From: Dipteronia dyeriana
Lineage: Eukaryota; Streptophyta; Magnoliopsida; Sapindales; Sapindaceae
Assembly: GCA_032871835.1 (NCBI GenBank)
Contig: CM065301.1
Coordinates: forward strand, 30,822,405 to 30,886,404
DNA length: 64,000 nucleotides
Direction: 5' to 3'
Both the position numbers and the translations under genes were made by a program. Positions within the stretch are counted from its first letter, which is position 1. Each line of letters opens with the position of its first letter. Below are positions 10,767 to 21,177 of the stretch, one piece after another. The notes beneath the pieces were generated by a model. It was not told where the DNA came from and ran no database searches. It worked only from the letters and a program-made list of their open reading frames with translations.

Positions 10767-11318
10767 ATTGTTTTCATTAATATCTGAACAAATATTTAGA
10801 CAATTCTTTCCAATAATAACAGATTATTATTAAAAGAAACAGAATATTTTTGTTCTAACAACTTAGAAACGGAAATCAAATTCTTTGTAAATCCAGGAAT
10901 ATAAAATACATTGTCCAACAATATATAATCATCACAAAAACGTAATCTAATTACGCCCACTGCTCATGCCGACATGACATCCCCTGACCCCACACGTATT
11001 GAGAAGGCTTGCTCCTCTAGCTGTGTCCAAGAATCAGTCTATTATAAAGAAGAACAAACATGGTTAGTGGGTCCCGAATAAACTATCAAGGGTGAATAAT
11101 CATCTTCCACTAAACATGAATCAAGAACAAGTAAATCATATTTACTTTTCTTGGACTTCTTCTTTCTTTGGGCTTTCTTGGGTTTGGGCTTACCCTTTGC
11201 TTGTATGCCTCTCGAACAGTTCGTGTGGCATTTGCAGCAGGCACTGGAGGATATTCCTCCGTAAGCACAAACTTGAGGTCTTTGGTGACAAATATTACAT
11301 TAATGTTAAGTTTCCACT
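10767..11318 (-). pseudogene. gag remnant and protease remnant (E2), internally deleted
   Basis: On the minus strand, 'FVLTEEYPPVPAANATR' (gag, about 11215-11290) passes directly into a lysine-rich tail 'AKGKPKPKKAQRKKKSKK' and then 'TNHVCSSL' of the protease at about 11060, where the DSG active site appears as YSG. Most of gag and the zinc knuckle are missing. Further down, 'VFYIPGFTKNLISVSKL' (about 10880-10930) is protease C-terminus. Stops occur throughout. Confidence 0.7.
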
Positions 11319-11828
11319 TGTAAAGTTCTCATTTATTGATTGGCTTATTTCGTGAACAAATCATATTTTTAGGGTGTTATGTAAGGGTAGCTTAGGCTCT
11401 CAAGACCTTAAAAGGAGAAGCACCAAATGTAAAATTCTTGTGCTTAATTGCTTTGAAGAGATAGTTGCACACACTCACAAATTCATGCATAACTTTTATT
11501 CATATATGTTGTTTGTTTATACTTGTGTGCATTTTGGTTTAAATGACTCTTGTTGATATATTTGCATCTTGTAATTAAAGTTTTATGTCATGTTAGGCAT
11601 TAGTATAGGATGCATCTTCATCACTCTTGGTCTTGTTGAAAATGTGTGTTTGAGTGTTGAAAAAAGTGGGCAGTGCGCAAGTGGTGTGCTACTCGACTAG
11701 CGCAGCCTCACTAGAGCAACATTCCAGTGGATTGTAGCATGTCATGCTCCACTGAGCTGCTCCACTCGACCAACGCACATAGCGGAAGCTGGAACATTTT
11801 TTCCAAAATGACCTCACTTTGGTTGAAT

Positions 11829-11875
<47 letters not shown>

Positions 11876-12768
11876 CTCTCATTGTTCAGGTTGAAAAAGA
11901 ATTCAGAACATCATATCTTTTCCTTAGAAAACATTTCAAAAGGAAAACTCTTTCAAGAACTCATCTTTAAACACTCAAAGCATTCCCATGTGCATAAAAA
12001 CTTCATCTTGCATCATCTAAAGTCATTTAGAGTGCATCTATGGATAGTTTTGCTTCATCAAATCTTGTTTGGTAAGTTCTTCAATATCTTCTTACAAGTT
12101 AAGTGTTTTGTTTGCTATGTCATCTCTTTAATTATTTGTATGCTCTTAGAACATATTCTAGATACAACTTATAGATTGTTGTGATGACATGATTGAGTGT
12201 TGTATTGTGACAACTTCATAGGATTGTTTGATCTATGTTTAGCTAAGCTTTTTGAACATGTCATTTAGCTATTGATATCTAGGATTGCATTAATTGTCAT
12301 CTCATTATCCTAGATAAGCATATAAGGTTTCCTAGCCTTGTTTGTTCTTTGAATATCATCATATATTCACATAGGGCATTTTATCTCTTCACTGAGAAGT
12401 AAGACTTGTGTTGCTTCCAAGAGTAGGTAGCTTAAATAGCAAGCAAGATGGACTAGGTTCACTTATACCGTGATTAGGTAGTGGTGGTGGATTTTAAACC
12501 AGGATTAGGTTGTAATTCCTTTGCCATTAGTGGATTCAAGGTCTGAGTGTGGCGCACATATCAGCCCGTGGTTTTTTCCATTTGGAGGGTTTCCACGTAA
12601 ATCTCAAGTGTCTTTACTATTTTCGCACTTTTTACACTTGTGATATTATTGTAACTAGCTAGGGGCATTTTCGTCAACTTGACCTTGAACGAAAATTGGA
12701 TAAAATAGTTTAAAATTTATTCATCCCCCCTCTAGATTAATATTATACACACCATAATATTTGTTTCA
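11319..12768 (+). repeat. Solo LTR, R1-related, with perfect 5-bp TSD
   Basis: It starts TGTAAAGTTCTC at 11319 and ends ...TTTCA at 12768. The 5 bp before (11314-11318) and after (12769-12773) are both CCACT, a perfect target-site duplication. The opening 'ttgattggcttatttcgtgaacaa' and 'gtaagggtag' matches the R1 LTR start. It holds a GC-rich island (about 11680-11790) with ctcgac repeats, a (TA)n run, and the 'ggtttccacgtaaa' block near its 3' end. There is no internal region, so it is a solo LTR, usually made by recombination between the two LTRs of one element. Confidence 0.9.
11830..11874. repeat. (TA)n microsatellite
   Basis: About 22 uninterrupted TA units within the solo LTR, about 510 bp from its start. 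Confidence 0.95.
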
Positions 12769-12834
12769 CCACTTAGTGTAGTTATCACCAGTTAATTTGT
12801 CGTTTACGAGAATTTGAAGTAATGCAGAAGACAT
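12769..12834 (-). pseudogene. gag N-terminus of E2, cut by solo LTR
   Basis: The ATG at 12834 gives MSSALLQILVNDKLTGDNY. Reading on across the solo LTR and one TSD copy, the frame continues TKWKLNI at 11318 downwards, the standard copia gag N-terminal pattern ('LTGDNYxxWK', as in the D gag at 49126). The solo LTR therefore split one gag reading frame. Confidence 0.8.
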
Positions 12835-14506
12835 TATTGCTGAAAAAAGTAAAACATTCATTCAACCATTTATTTAAAAAAAGTGAGAGTGCTTTGGCAT
12901 AAATTTAAACATGATGCATGCACATGTTTAACGAACTAGAACTACCCTAAAACTAGTTATTATACCACGACAATCCAACATACCACAAAGAAGTGTCGCC
13001 TTAGGGCCGGTCAAGTCTCTGCATGTTGGACCGAGACATTCTCAATCAAATAATATTCTAGAATAACTGTTATTCCATATCATTCAACAATCATTCATTC
13101 AATCAGGTTTTTAATTAACAAAATTAATCAAAACCTTCGTGAGTGTAACCCATCATTTCAAATCTCACGAGCTTAACTCGAGAATTTCCGCCTTATGGTC
13201 GGTCAATCCCAAAATACCCTTAAAAATCCTATCCGTTAGGAAGTCAACCTTGGTATTGACCATTGTGGAAACCCTCCTCAGGGAAGTCGAAAGCAAAGCC
13301 ATCACGAGGCCCCACTCGGATCTCACAGTGTTGAATTAATGAAAGAGACAGCGGGATATATATGTCATATATCCCTCTCCCACTCACTATTTTAAAATTA
13401 GGGTTTTCTATTAACCGTTAATGCACCTAGACTCTACAAGATTAAACGACTAAATTTAATCAAGATATATAGTGTATTAACTAATAAGAACCAAATTCTA
13501 ATTAACTAATAAATTATTAATGATTTTTAACAATTAAAAATCTAATATATCAGTGAACAATCTAAGATTCAGTAAACTATTTACTAAGGTCAGATTATTA
13601 TGATAGTGTTTACCAAGTTTTAACAATTAAAACTCTAACACTTTATTCGGTTTATTTATTATTAGGTTATTAATCATATTAATCCTAATTACAATAAATG
13701 ACCATATTAATCTTACTTACTAAACTCTTTAATAACTAGAATAATATTAATGAGAATTACCGGGTTTTCTAACCATTAAAAAAAATAATCTCATTATTCA
13801 TAGCCAATTTATGTATTTATCCATTTTAATCACATTAAAAAAAAACATAAAATAACAGGCTATGATGCATGTATGACATATCAAATATGTTTGTGTAGGC
13901 ACATATAATCTAAATGACATACGTATGCATGACAATGCTTTTATCATCACATAATATAAAGCATACATGAATTGACCGAGTACTGTGGATTATTTAACCT
14001 AAAAAATTGGAATCTAAAATTACAAAAAATTTCCCAAGGCATTCCTTGGTCTTCTAGTAACTTCATATATCTTCCAGTTTCTTCAGGTCACTCCGATTCA
14101 TCTCATGAATCCGAAACGGAAAATCTGCACGGAACGCACTAGGCAACACTTACCAACGGAACCGTTCGTGAACAGTTTCCAGTGAATAGTACCACATGAA
14201 CAGTATCGTGAACAGTCGGTCGTGAACAATACCGTCATCACGCGCGTTTCCAGTTCTTCATTTACAGGTCACAATTTTTATTTATTTACAATACAATAAC
14301 AGTAAAATAAAAATATAATAATAATAATAATAATAAAATTTATACAACCCATAAACCCTAAATCCACAGTATCACAAAAATTTACGATCAACCATGTTTA
14401 AATTAAACAATTTAATTATAAACATTCATACAATCATAAAAGTGGTGCCTACACATTCATACATACAGGAGCATCGAAAACAATTTCCTGTTCCGAAAAA
14501 TAAATT
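12835..14506 (-). other. Long leader between PBS and gag of E2
   Basis: No coding motif is recognised in this 1.7 kb. It contains a stretch of short TGAACAGT-type repeats (14163-14245), an (ATA)n run near 14315, and a moderately GC-rich part (13100-13340) whose open frame of 66 codons has no recognisable features. Position between gag and PBS indicates an untranslated leader. Confidence 0.5.
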
Positions 14507-14522
14507 GGTTCTGATACTAATT
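14507..14522 (-). other. Primer-binding site of E2
   Basis: The minus strand reads TTAGTATCAGAACC three bases after the LTR end. It matches the Met-tRNA type PBS TGGTATCAGAGC with two or three mismatches and fixes the orientation of E2. Confidence 0.7.
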
Positions 14523-14525
14523 ATT

Positions 14526-16715
14526 GGAACCCCGTTCACCGGTTACGCAGCGGAACTAGGTTTTAATTTTTTTTAATACAAATCATAATCTGTATCTGTG
14601 ACCAGTAAACTTGGGTTAGTAATTAATTTTTGGAACTAATACATACAATAAGTAAACACAGGAAATTGTAATCAATATAATCAGAAGAAGAAAATCTTAC
14701 CAACGTTTGGAGGCTCCTTCACTTTATGATATGCTCTTGTCTGAACCACTCTTACCAATGTTTGGAGACTCCTTCACTTTACAATGTGCTCCTGTCTGAA
14801 CCACTCGATCTTCCTCGCTATCTCCCAGGATTGGTAACTACGTGTAGACGCTTCACGGTCTCAAGAACTTGAATGGAGGATGTAGATAAATACTTGAAGA
14901 AACTCTTTCTTCTCAATTTGGTGTATTGATTTCAAGCACACATAAATTGCATCTCATGCAAAAACAAATATTGATAGATGTGGTTCCGTATCTCCAAAAA
15001 CAATATATATCAAATATATATATATATGACGCCTGCACCAATATATATATAACGCTTGTCCCTTGCGTATATTGTATATATATTTTATAAGCCAACTCTT
15101 TTCTTGACTTTTTGTTCACCTGATGTGTCTTCTTCTTTTCCCAAAACCAAATCTCACCCTCCTGCACTTTTTGATTTATATCTATATATATTGCACACCA
15201 ATCAACTTGCGTTTTTTATTTATTTATCTCTATTAATATATAAAACATATATATCATATATATCCTTGATTGTGTCATATACAAGCACTTATATATGTGC
15301 ACACACCAATTTGCATCCAATGCAATCTCTTGTGTTATAATTGATATATATCTTTTAATTATCCTTTTCAAATATGTCTAATATATTAAAAAAGATAATT
15401 ATAAGTATTTTAAATTTAAACTTAAATTCAAATACTTAGATAAATGATTTAGTAAAATAAAATAATCCTATTATTTTATCTTTACCTAAATCCATATATC
15501 AACTAACACCCTCCAATTAATAGTTAGTTCATAATTCATAATTATCAATATAATTAAATAATTTAATAATTTAATTAATTTAACTATTAACATTCATTAA
15601 TTAAATAGTCTCATTATTCAATTAATTCCAGAATAAACACGTGTCACTTTCGTAACACAACTAATTGGACAATCCAATTAATTTACCGTGACCCTTGTTA
15701 CCTAAATCGACCGGGCTAGCAAGGGGACCTAATGGACCCACAGTATTTTGAGCTCCAATATTCCTCGGAATCATTAATTAAACTCTTTAATTAATTTTCT
15801 TTGATTATTGACTCCGGTGTTATTCCACTAAAAACCCAAAACTGCACTCTCTCAACTGTAGACGCTTTTACACAGACCGATACAACTCGGTGTCCATCGA
15901 TATAGCTATCACACATGGTGTGATCCTCCACAATAGTTCATAATTAGAGTTGGGTCATAATGTCCATTATACCCCTCTAATTATATATATCCTATAAGTA
16001 CCATTGATTCTCTAATGGACAATAAATCCTATTTCCTTACGGAATTAGGAGAGCGCTCATATTGTCCAAGTCTCGAATCAACCCTTAAGGGAACTACCGT
16101 CTACTTCTCACAAGAAGAATTGGATTCCACTATTGTATACAAACCTTCCCAGCCACAAGCCAAACCGCAATCCCAACATAAGGAGCATATTGATCGGGAA
16201 CTGCATTCGACCTCACCCATGGTATATCAAAGACAACGATCTAACCTGAAGGAGTCGATAAGACACTCTGGATTAAGATCACCCACATATAGCTATCATT
16301 AGTTGATATATATGAATCTCATCGGTAAACGGATCTTGGTGAGAGATTCATATAGATCATGGCCCACTCCTATATAATCACATCATACAAAGTGCCTCCA
16401 TTCCCATATCTCATATGAATGATTCAGGATAGAATCATCGTACATTATGGAATGAACCGCAGTTATAGATTAACCACAAATAAAGTACCCAGCTTTATTT
16501 GCAACCTATGGACTCTTTAGATTACACGTCTCTTACTGTATCCATCAGTATATGACACTCATATACACAGTTTGAGATTACATCCGGCAATCTTGGATGT
16601 TCAATATATACACCCATTATAAAATAAACAACACAACAAGAATGAATTGAACTTTTTCTTTTATTTATTTCATAATCCATGTACAAATTACATCTTTAGG
16701 GCATAATCCCACACA
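14526..16715 (-). repeat. 5' LTR of E2 (about 2.2 kb)
   Basis: On the minus strand it starts TGTGTGGGATTATGCCC at 16715 and ends GGTTCCA at 14526 next to the PBS. 'GGATTATGCCCTAAAG' is a common opening of Tork/Angela-like copia LTRs. It contains a 55-bp tandem duplication at 14696-14805 and extensive (AT)-rich stretches around 15000-15480. The small plus-strand open frames in it (15056-15340, 16015-16302) have no recognisable protein features. The LTR is inserted in R2-family gag sequence, which resumes at 16716. The exact outer end could be 16713. Confidence 0.75.
14696..14805. repeat. 55-bp tandem duplication in E2 LTR
   Basis: Units 14696-14750 and 14751-14805 both begin CTTACCAA(C/T)GTTTGGAG and end CTGAACCACT, differing at about seven positions. 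Confidence 0.9.
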
Positions 16716-16838
16716 CTCTAAACTTCTTCATAATATCACTTTTCTCACCAAGAAGTCTATGAGTGACAATCACAAACTCATCTAGTTATTTCTTAATCAA
16801 ATCATCCTTCTCAACTACCTATCTCAGCGCATTATCCT
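16716..16838 (-). pseudogene. Short R2 gag fragment
   Basis: About 122 bp matching 4231-4350 of the R2 gag (the coiled-coil end, starting 'ctctaaacttcttcataat'). It is fused at 'gcattatcctactc' directly to the R2 LTR at the point equivalent to about 6072, so some 1.7 kb (gag N-terminus, PBS, LTR end) has been deleted in this copy. Confidence 0.85.
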
Positions 16839-18969
16839 ACTCATGAAGATGTCACCCTCTTGTTCAACAATCCGAGGCCTCACACCTCTTGTCAAGACTT
16901 CCTCGCTCACTCTTCCGAATCCTCATGACCCTAGGCAAGACTTCTTGCTAAACTATCCGAATCCTCCCGACTCTAGTCAAGACTTCCTCGCTCACCCTTC
17001 CGAATCCTCACGACCCTAGGCAAGACTTCCTTGCTTGACAATCTGAGGTCTCCCACCTCTTGCCAAGACTTCCTTGCTTAACAACATAGGTCTCACACCT
17101 ATTGTCAAGACTTCCTTCTCACAAGGCATCTAGGTGATCATGAATACAAAACGCAAACAAGCACGCAACATAGAATGTTATGATCAACACATCCTATGGA
17201 AAATACTTGACATGAGCGTGAATGCACAAAACAAATGTAGTCTAGTCAATCATGCATGTTTAATCCTTCTAGATCATGTAAGATATGTTCAACATTAATT
17301 ACAACCTAGATACATGCATAGATCTAAAACTTGAGTCACATGTTATGTTCAATTAACACATAATCAAGTTTAAATCTCATATACCAAAAACATGCTAAAA
17401 TTATGTGACAAAGTCATTTAGATTAAAGCAAGAGATCTAAAGCATATTTTCTATTCATAGATTCAACAAAGCACATGAATAGCTCAAAAGAACACAAGCA
17501 CATGTATTATAGTGAGATTTCGGCCAAAGAGAGCCTAATACATGTGAGGAACTATTTTTCAAAAAATCAATCCATCAAAGATCATCAAATAGTCCTAGAA
17601 TCAAAGCTAGCACAATACAATCCCAAACATGTGAAAACATAGGCAAAATCAAAACCTAACTCAACATGTGAGATTTCAATTGAAACTCAATCTAGCTTTA
17701 AATGAGTTCAAAAAACTCAAATCAAAACAATCACAAGGCACATATATATGTTGAAGAAGAAAACCCAAGGCAATTGACCAAGTTTTAAAAGAAAACTTTG
17801 AGAGAAAATCAATACCTTAGTTGATTTGGTGCAGTGCTATTTTTGTGAGATTAGACTCCAAAAACAGCAATAAAACTAACTCAAACGTTCAAAGAAAATA
17901 TGGAGGATGTATAGAAAAACACTCTCAACTTTTAATCACTTAAATCAGGGTTCAAATGAAGAAGTTATGGTGTTTGGAAGGTGAGAAAATTTGGTAGAAA
18001 ATTATGCACTCAAATTTTGAATTTCTTCTTTTTAATGAAATGTGAGAGGGAATGGATATATAAAAGAGAGGGAAAATGGACATGTGAAATGACCAAAAGG
18101 GACATGAAGCAGCCAAGCTTGCTTGCTGCCCGAGATGGTACACGGGCATCTCGGGGCAGAAAGCTTTTTGCCCCGAGATGGCCACGCGCCATTTCGGGAA
18201 AAAAGAGATTTGCTGTCTTCTTTTTCCCTCGACCTCCCTTCACGTTCTTCGACCGTTCTCCGACCTCCAAACTTAGAATTCAAATCCATTTACGGATTAC
18301 GAATCGTAAATCTCTCACAGACATGTACATATAAGATACTCAACCCATAAAATAATAACTCAACTCGATATATGAAGACGAAGACAATGTATGCAACATG
18401 AGTTGAAAGTGTAGTATCTTTAGACTTAGAACTTGAAATCAATAGTATGAGTAACCAAAATGGTTGGAACTCAATCAAGAATGATTTAAGACTAAATTCA
18501 AGTTCAATATCCATGTTATACAAACATATACACATACAAACACAATTCACACTAGAATGCAAACTACATAGAGATAGTCTCCAATCATGCATTTTTCAAA
18601 ACAAGTTATTTTCATACCAATGCATGAGCATTCATCTTCAAGTGTGTGAATGTGTTATACATGATGCACAACAATGCAGGGACATATATGAATGAATTTT
18701 ATATGTGTGCCTATAATGGTGCACAACGATGTAGGGATACAAATGTATGAATTATGTGTGTTTCTAAGCCTTGTAATAGAAAGATAAGGTCTTAGTATAC
18801 CTTTGTAGAACCAAATGGCATCCTTTCTCTTTGAAGACTTTAAACTTGCTTTGACTAGTTGTTCCTTCTTCTTTGAAGCTTGAATCATCATGAGTCTAAA
18901 TAACAAAATTATTACAAGTAAACATCATTTTGATATGGAATTAATGCCAACACAATCTAAAACCTAACA
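16839..18969 (-). repeat. R2-family LTR, truncated copy
   Basis: Matches 6075-8243 nearly throughout, including the 'gatttcggccaaagagagcc' block, the GC-rich double hairpin (18127-18200), 'tatgcaacatgagttgaaag' and the terminal TGTTAGGTTTTAG on the minus strand at 18969. The 3' end of the LTR is missing through the deletion at 16838. At 18970 D-family pol begins on the opposite strand, so this copy entered a D element. Confidence 0.85.
18127..18204. repeat. GC-rich double hairpin, second R2 LTR
   Basis: CCGAGATG/CATCTCGG arms followed by CCCGAGATGGC / GCCATTTCGGG with the same 5-nt spacer as at 7449-7475; one C-to-T change in the second arm. Confidence 0.7.
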
Positions 18970-19533
18970 GTACCGTCTAAGTTGGTTTCTAAAATGCCGC
19001 ATGAGTTAGGGACCGGGCAAAAGCCTAGTTTATAACACTTAACGATATTTGGATGTCCTACACACGTGTTAAAAGAAAAGACAAAAAGGATGGAGTCCCA
19101 TTCAGAAACATTCATATTTGTAGGGTATCCAAAAGGAACAAAAGGATATTATTTCTATAGTCCTTCAGATCTTAAAGTATTAGTTTCGACAAATGCTAAA
19201 TTTTTGGAAGAGCACTATATGAATAATTTTGTGCCTAAAAGTAGAATTTTTCTGAATGAGAATACAATTTCAAAAGAGGTTTCAATACCAAGCCCAATTG
19301 CAAGTTTCGTACCAACACAAGATCAACAATCTACCACACCTCATCGTAGTGGGAGGGTTAGTAAACAACCCAACAGATACATCGGTATAGGAGAATCTGT
19401 CGAGAATATCTCAGACGATGATGATCCTTATACGTACAGGGAAGTAATGAAAGATGTTGATTATCTCATTGGAAAAAGGAAATGCAATCCAAAATTGAAT
19501 CTTTGTTCAAAAACAAAGTATGTTCTCTTGTAG
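18970..19533 (+). pseudogene. Copia integrase C-terminus (D family copy D1)
   Basis: It starts abruptly at the R2 LTR boundary with 'VPSKLVSKMPHELGTGQKPSL', then has a stop, then 'FGCPTHVLK' and the frame at 19066 with 'FIFVGYPKGTKGYYFYSPSDLKVLVSTNAKFLEE', the conserved copia integrase C-terminal fold, and 'TTPHRSGRVSKQPNRYIG' linking to RT. The upstream catalytic core, protease and gag are absent, cut off by the R2 insertion. Confidence 0.85.
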
Positions 19534-19544
19534 TCTTAGCCTAA

Positions 19545-20177
19545 AAGGATAAAACCCATTGGGTGCAAGTGGGTATACAAGAGGAAAAGAGGAATGGATG
19601 GAAGGTGGAAACCTTTAAAGTTGGATTGGTAGCTAAAGGTTATACACAGAAGGAAGGTATCAATTATGCAGAAACCTTCTCTGCTACGGCCATGCTTAAA
19701 TCTATTAGGATACTTTTATCCATTGCGGCATCTCTAGACCTAGAGATTTGTCAATTGGACATCAAGACAACTTTCTTTAATGGAAGTCTTGACGAAAACA
19801 TCTACATGATGTAACCAAAAGGATTCAGTGAAAAAGGCCAAGAGGAAAGGGTATGCAAGTTGTAATGATCCATATATGGATTGAAGCAAGCATCCAGATC
19901 CTGGAACATAAGGTTCGATCAAGCCATGAATAGTTTTGGATTTATTCAAAACCTTAACGAACCTTGTGTATACAACAGGATTAAAGGTGACAAGTTAGTT
20001 TTCCTAGTTCTTTACGTTGATGATATACTACTCATCGAAAACGATGTAGGTGTATTGACATCAATAAAAGAATGGTTAGCAAAACAATTTGATATAAAGA
20101 ACTTAGGTGATGCAAGTTATATTATTGGTATCCAAGTCTTAAGGGTTAGAAAGAATAGAACGATTGCATTATCCTAA
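19545..20177 (+). pseudogene. Copia reverse transcriptase (D1)
   Basis: Broken into frames at 19563-19814 ('FKVGLVAKGYTQKEGINYAETFSATAMLKSIR', 'QLDIKTTFFNGSLDENIYMM') and 19881-20177 ('YGLKQASRSWNIRFDQ', the catalytic 'LYVDDILLI', 'LGDASYIIGIQ'). Stops at 19812, 19863 and 20175 are TAA codons; at 19812 and 20175 copy D5 has CAA. The YVDD box itself is intact. The start of the domain lacks several residues ('VDYLIGKRKC' at 19456 is shifted). Confidence 0.9.
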
Positions 20178-20952
20178 GCTTCATACATCGATAAAATCTT
20201 GTCTAGGTTTTCCATGCATGATTCCAAGAAAGTTATGTTACCTTTCAGACATGGAATTAAACTTTCTAAGGAAAAAGATCCTAAGAATGAGCACAAAGAG
20301 CAATTCAAGAGTACGGTTCCATATGCATCGACAGTTGGAAGTCTCAATGTATGCAATGCTCTGTACTATACCAGATATTTGTTTTGCTGTGGGCATAGTT
20401 AGTAGGTTTCAATCGAAACCTGGTCTTGATCACTGGACGGTTGTCAATCATATTTTTAAGTATCTTAGAAGAACGAGAGATTATATGCTTGTATACTTTG
20501 GAGGGGATTTAATTCTTGTTGGGTATACAGATTATGATTTTCAGTCAGATTCTGACTTCAAGAAATCAACATGAGGATCTGTGTTTACTATTGGAGGAGG
20601 GGCAGTCATATGGAGTTGTATCAAGCAATATTGTATTGCCAATTTCACCATGGAAGTCGAGTATATTGCCGCATGCGAGGCTGCTAAACAGACTGTCTGG
20701 CTCCGACAATTCTTGATTTACTTGGAAGTGGTTCCTGATGTGAATAAGCAGATCACAATCTATTGTGACAATAGTGGAGCAGTGGCTAATTCGAGAGAAC
20801 CAAGAATCCATAAGAAAGGGAAACTCATTGAAAGAAAGTATCATCTTCTAAGGGAAATTGTGCATAGGGGTAACGTGATGATTACCAAGATCGCGTCAGC
20901 AGAAAATCTAGCGGATCCCTTTACAAAGGCTCTTCCACAAAAAGAGTTTTGA
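20178..20952 (+). pseudogene. Copia RT thumb and RNase H (D1)
   Basis: Pieces at 20199-20402 and 20164-20574 ('SRFQSKPGLDHWTVVNHIFKYLRRTRDYMLVYF', 'GYTDYDFQSDSD') and 20581-20952. The last is 123 residues with 'GGGAVIWSCIKQ', 'TMEVEYIAACEAAKQ', the RNase H 'IYCDNSGAVANSREPR' box and 'ENLADPFTKALP', the normal C-terminus of copia pol, ending at a natural stop. It is followed 50 bp later by the polypurine tract. Confidence 0.9.
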
Positions 20953-21002
20953 TGGGCATCTAGAGAACATTAGGATGAGATATATGATACATTTGCTAAA
21001 TA

Positions 21003-21015
21003 GCAAGTGGGAGAT
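21003..21015 (+). other. Polypurine tract of D1
   Basis: GCAAGTGGGAGAT lies immediately before TGTTGGGATTATG, the LTR start. This is the standard position for plus-strand priming. Confidence 0.75.
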
Positions 21016-21177
21016 TGTTGGGATTATGCTCGATAGCAAGAATATAATAATGTATTTGACAATCTGTTCATATTAATAAAGTGCTTTCTATTCTTTCCTA
21101 CACCAAGACTCTTAATCCAACTCAAATAATGTATTTGTAACCATATTAAAGATGTCCTAATTTTACTAGATAACTAA
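21016..21177. repeat. Rearranged D LTR start with inverted LTR scrap
   Basis: 21016-21092 is the first 75 or so bp of a D LTR (TGTTGGGATTATGCTCGATAG). It switches to a segment matching the minus strand of the D LTR interior ('cctacaccaagactcttaatcc', equivalent to about 22620-22700 reversed), and at 21178 a new D LTR start (TGTCGGGATTATGCTC) follows. It indicates a break and repair using D LTR template in the opposite orientation. Confidence 0.75.

Larger units (their letters stand above)
8244..16715 (-). mobile_element. Copia element E2 (Tork/Angela-like), interrupted
   Basis: Minus-strand order from high to low coordinates: 5' LTR (14526-16715), PBS, 1.7 kb leader, gag start at 12834, a solo LTR insertion at 11319-12768, the rest of a shortened gag, protease remnant, integrase, reverse transcriptase and RNase H. 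It ends abruptly at 8243 within RNase H, where the R2 LTR begins; the 3' end of E2 is not in the window. The domain order PR-INT-RT-RH is copia type. All frames are broken, so the element is dead. Confidence 0.75.

Noticed and set aside
13139..13339. 66-codon frame in the E2 leader as a small host gene
   Set aside because: No recognisable domain, lies between PBS and gag of E2, and no splice or promoter context is visible.
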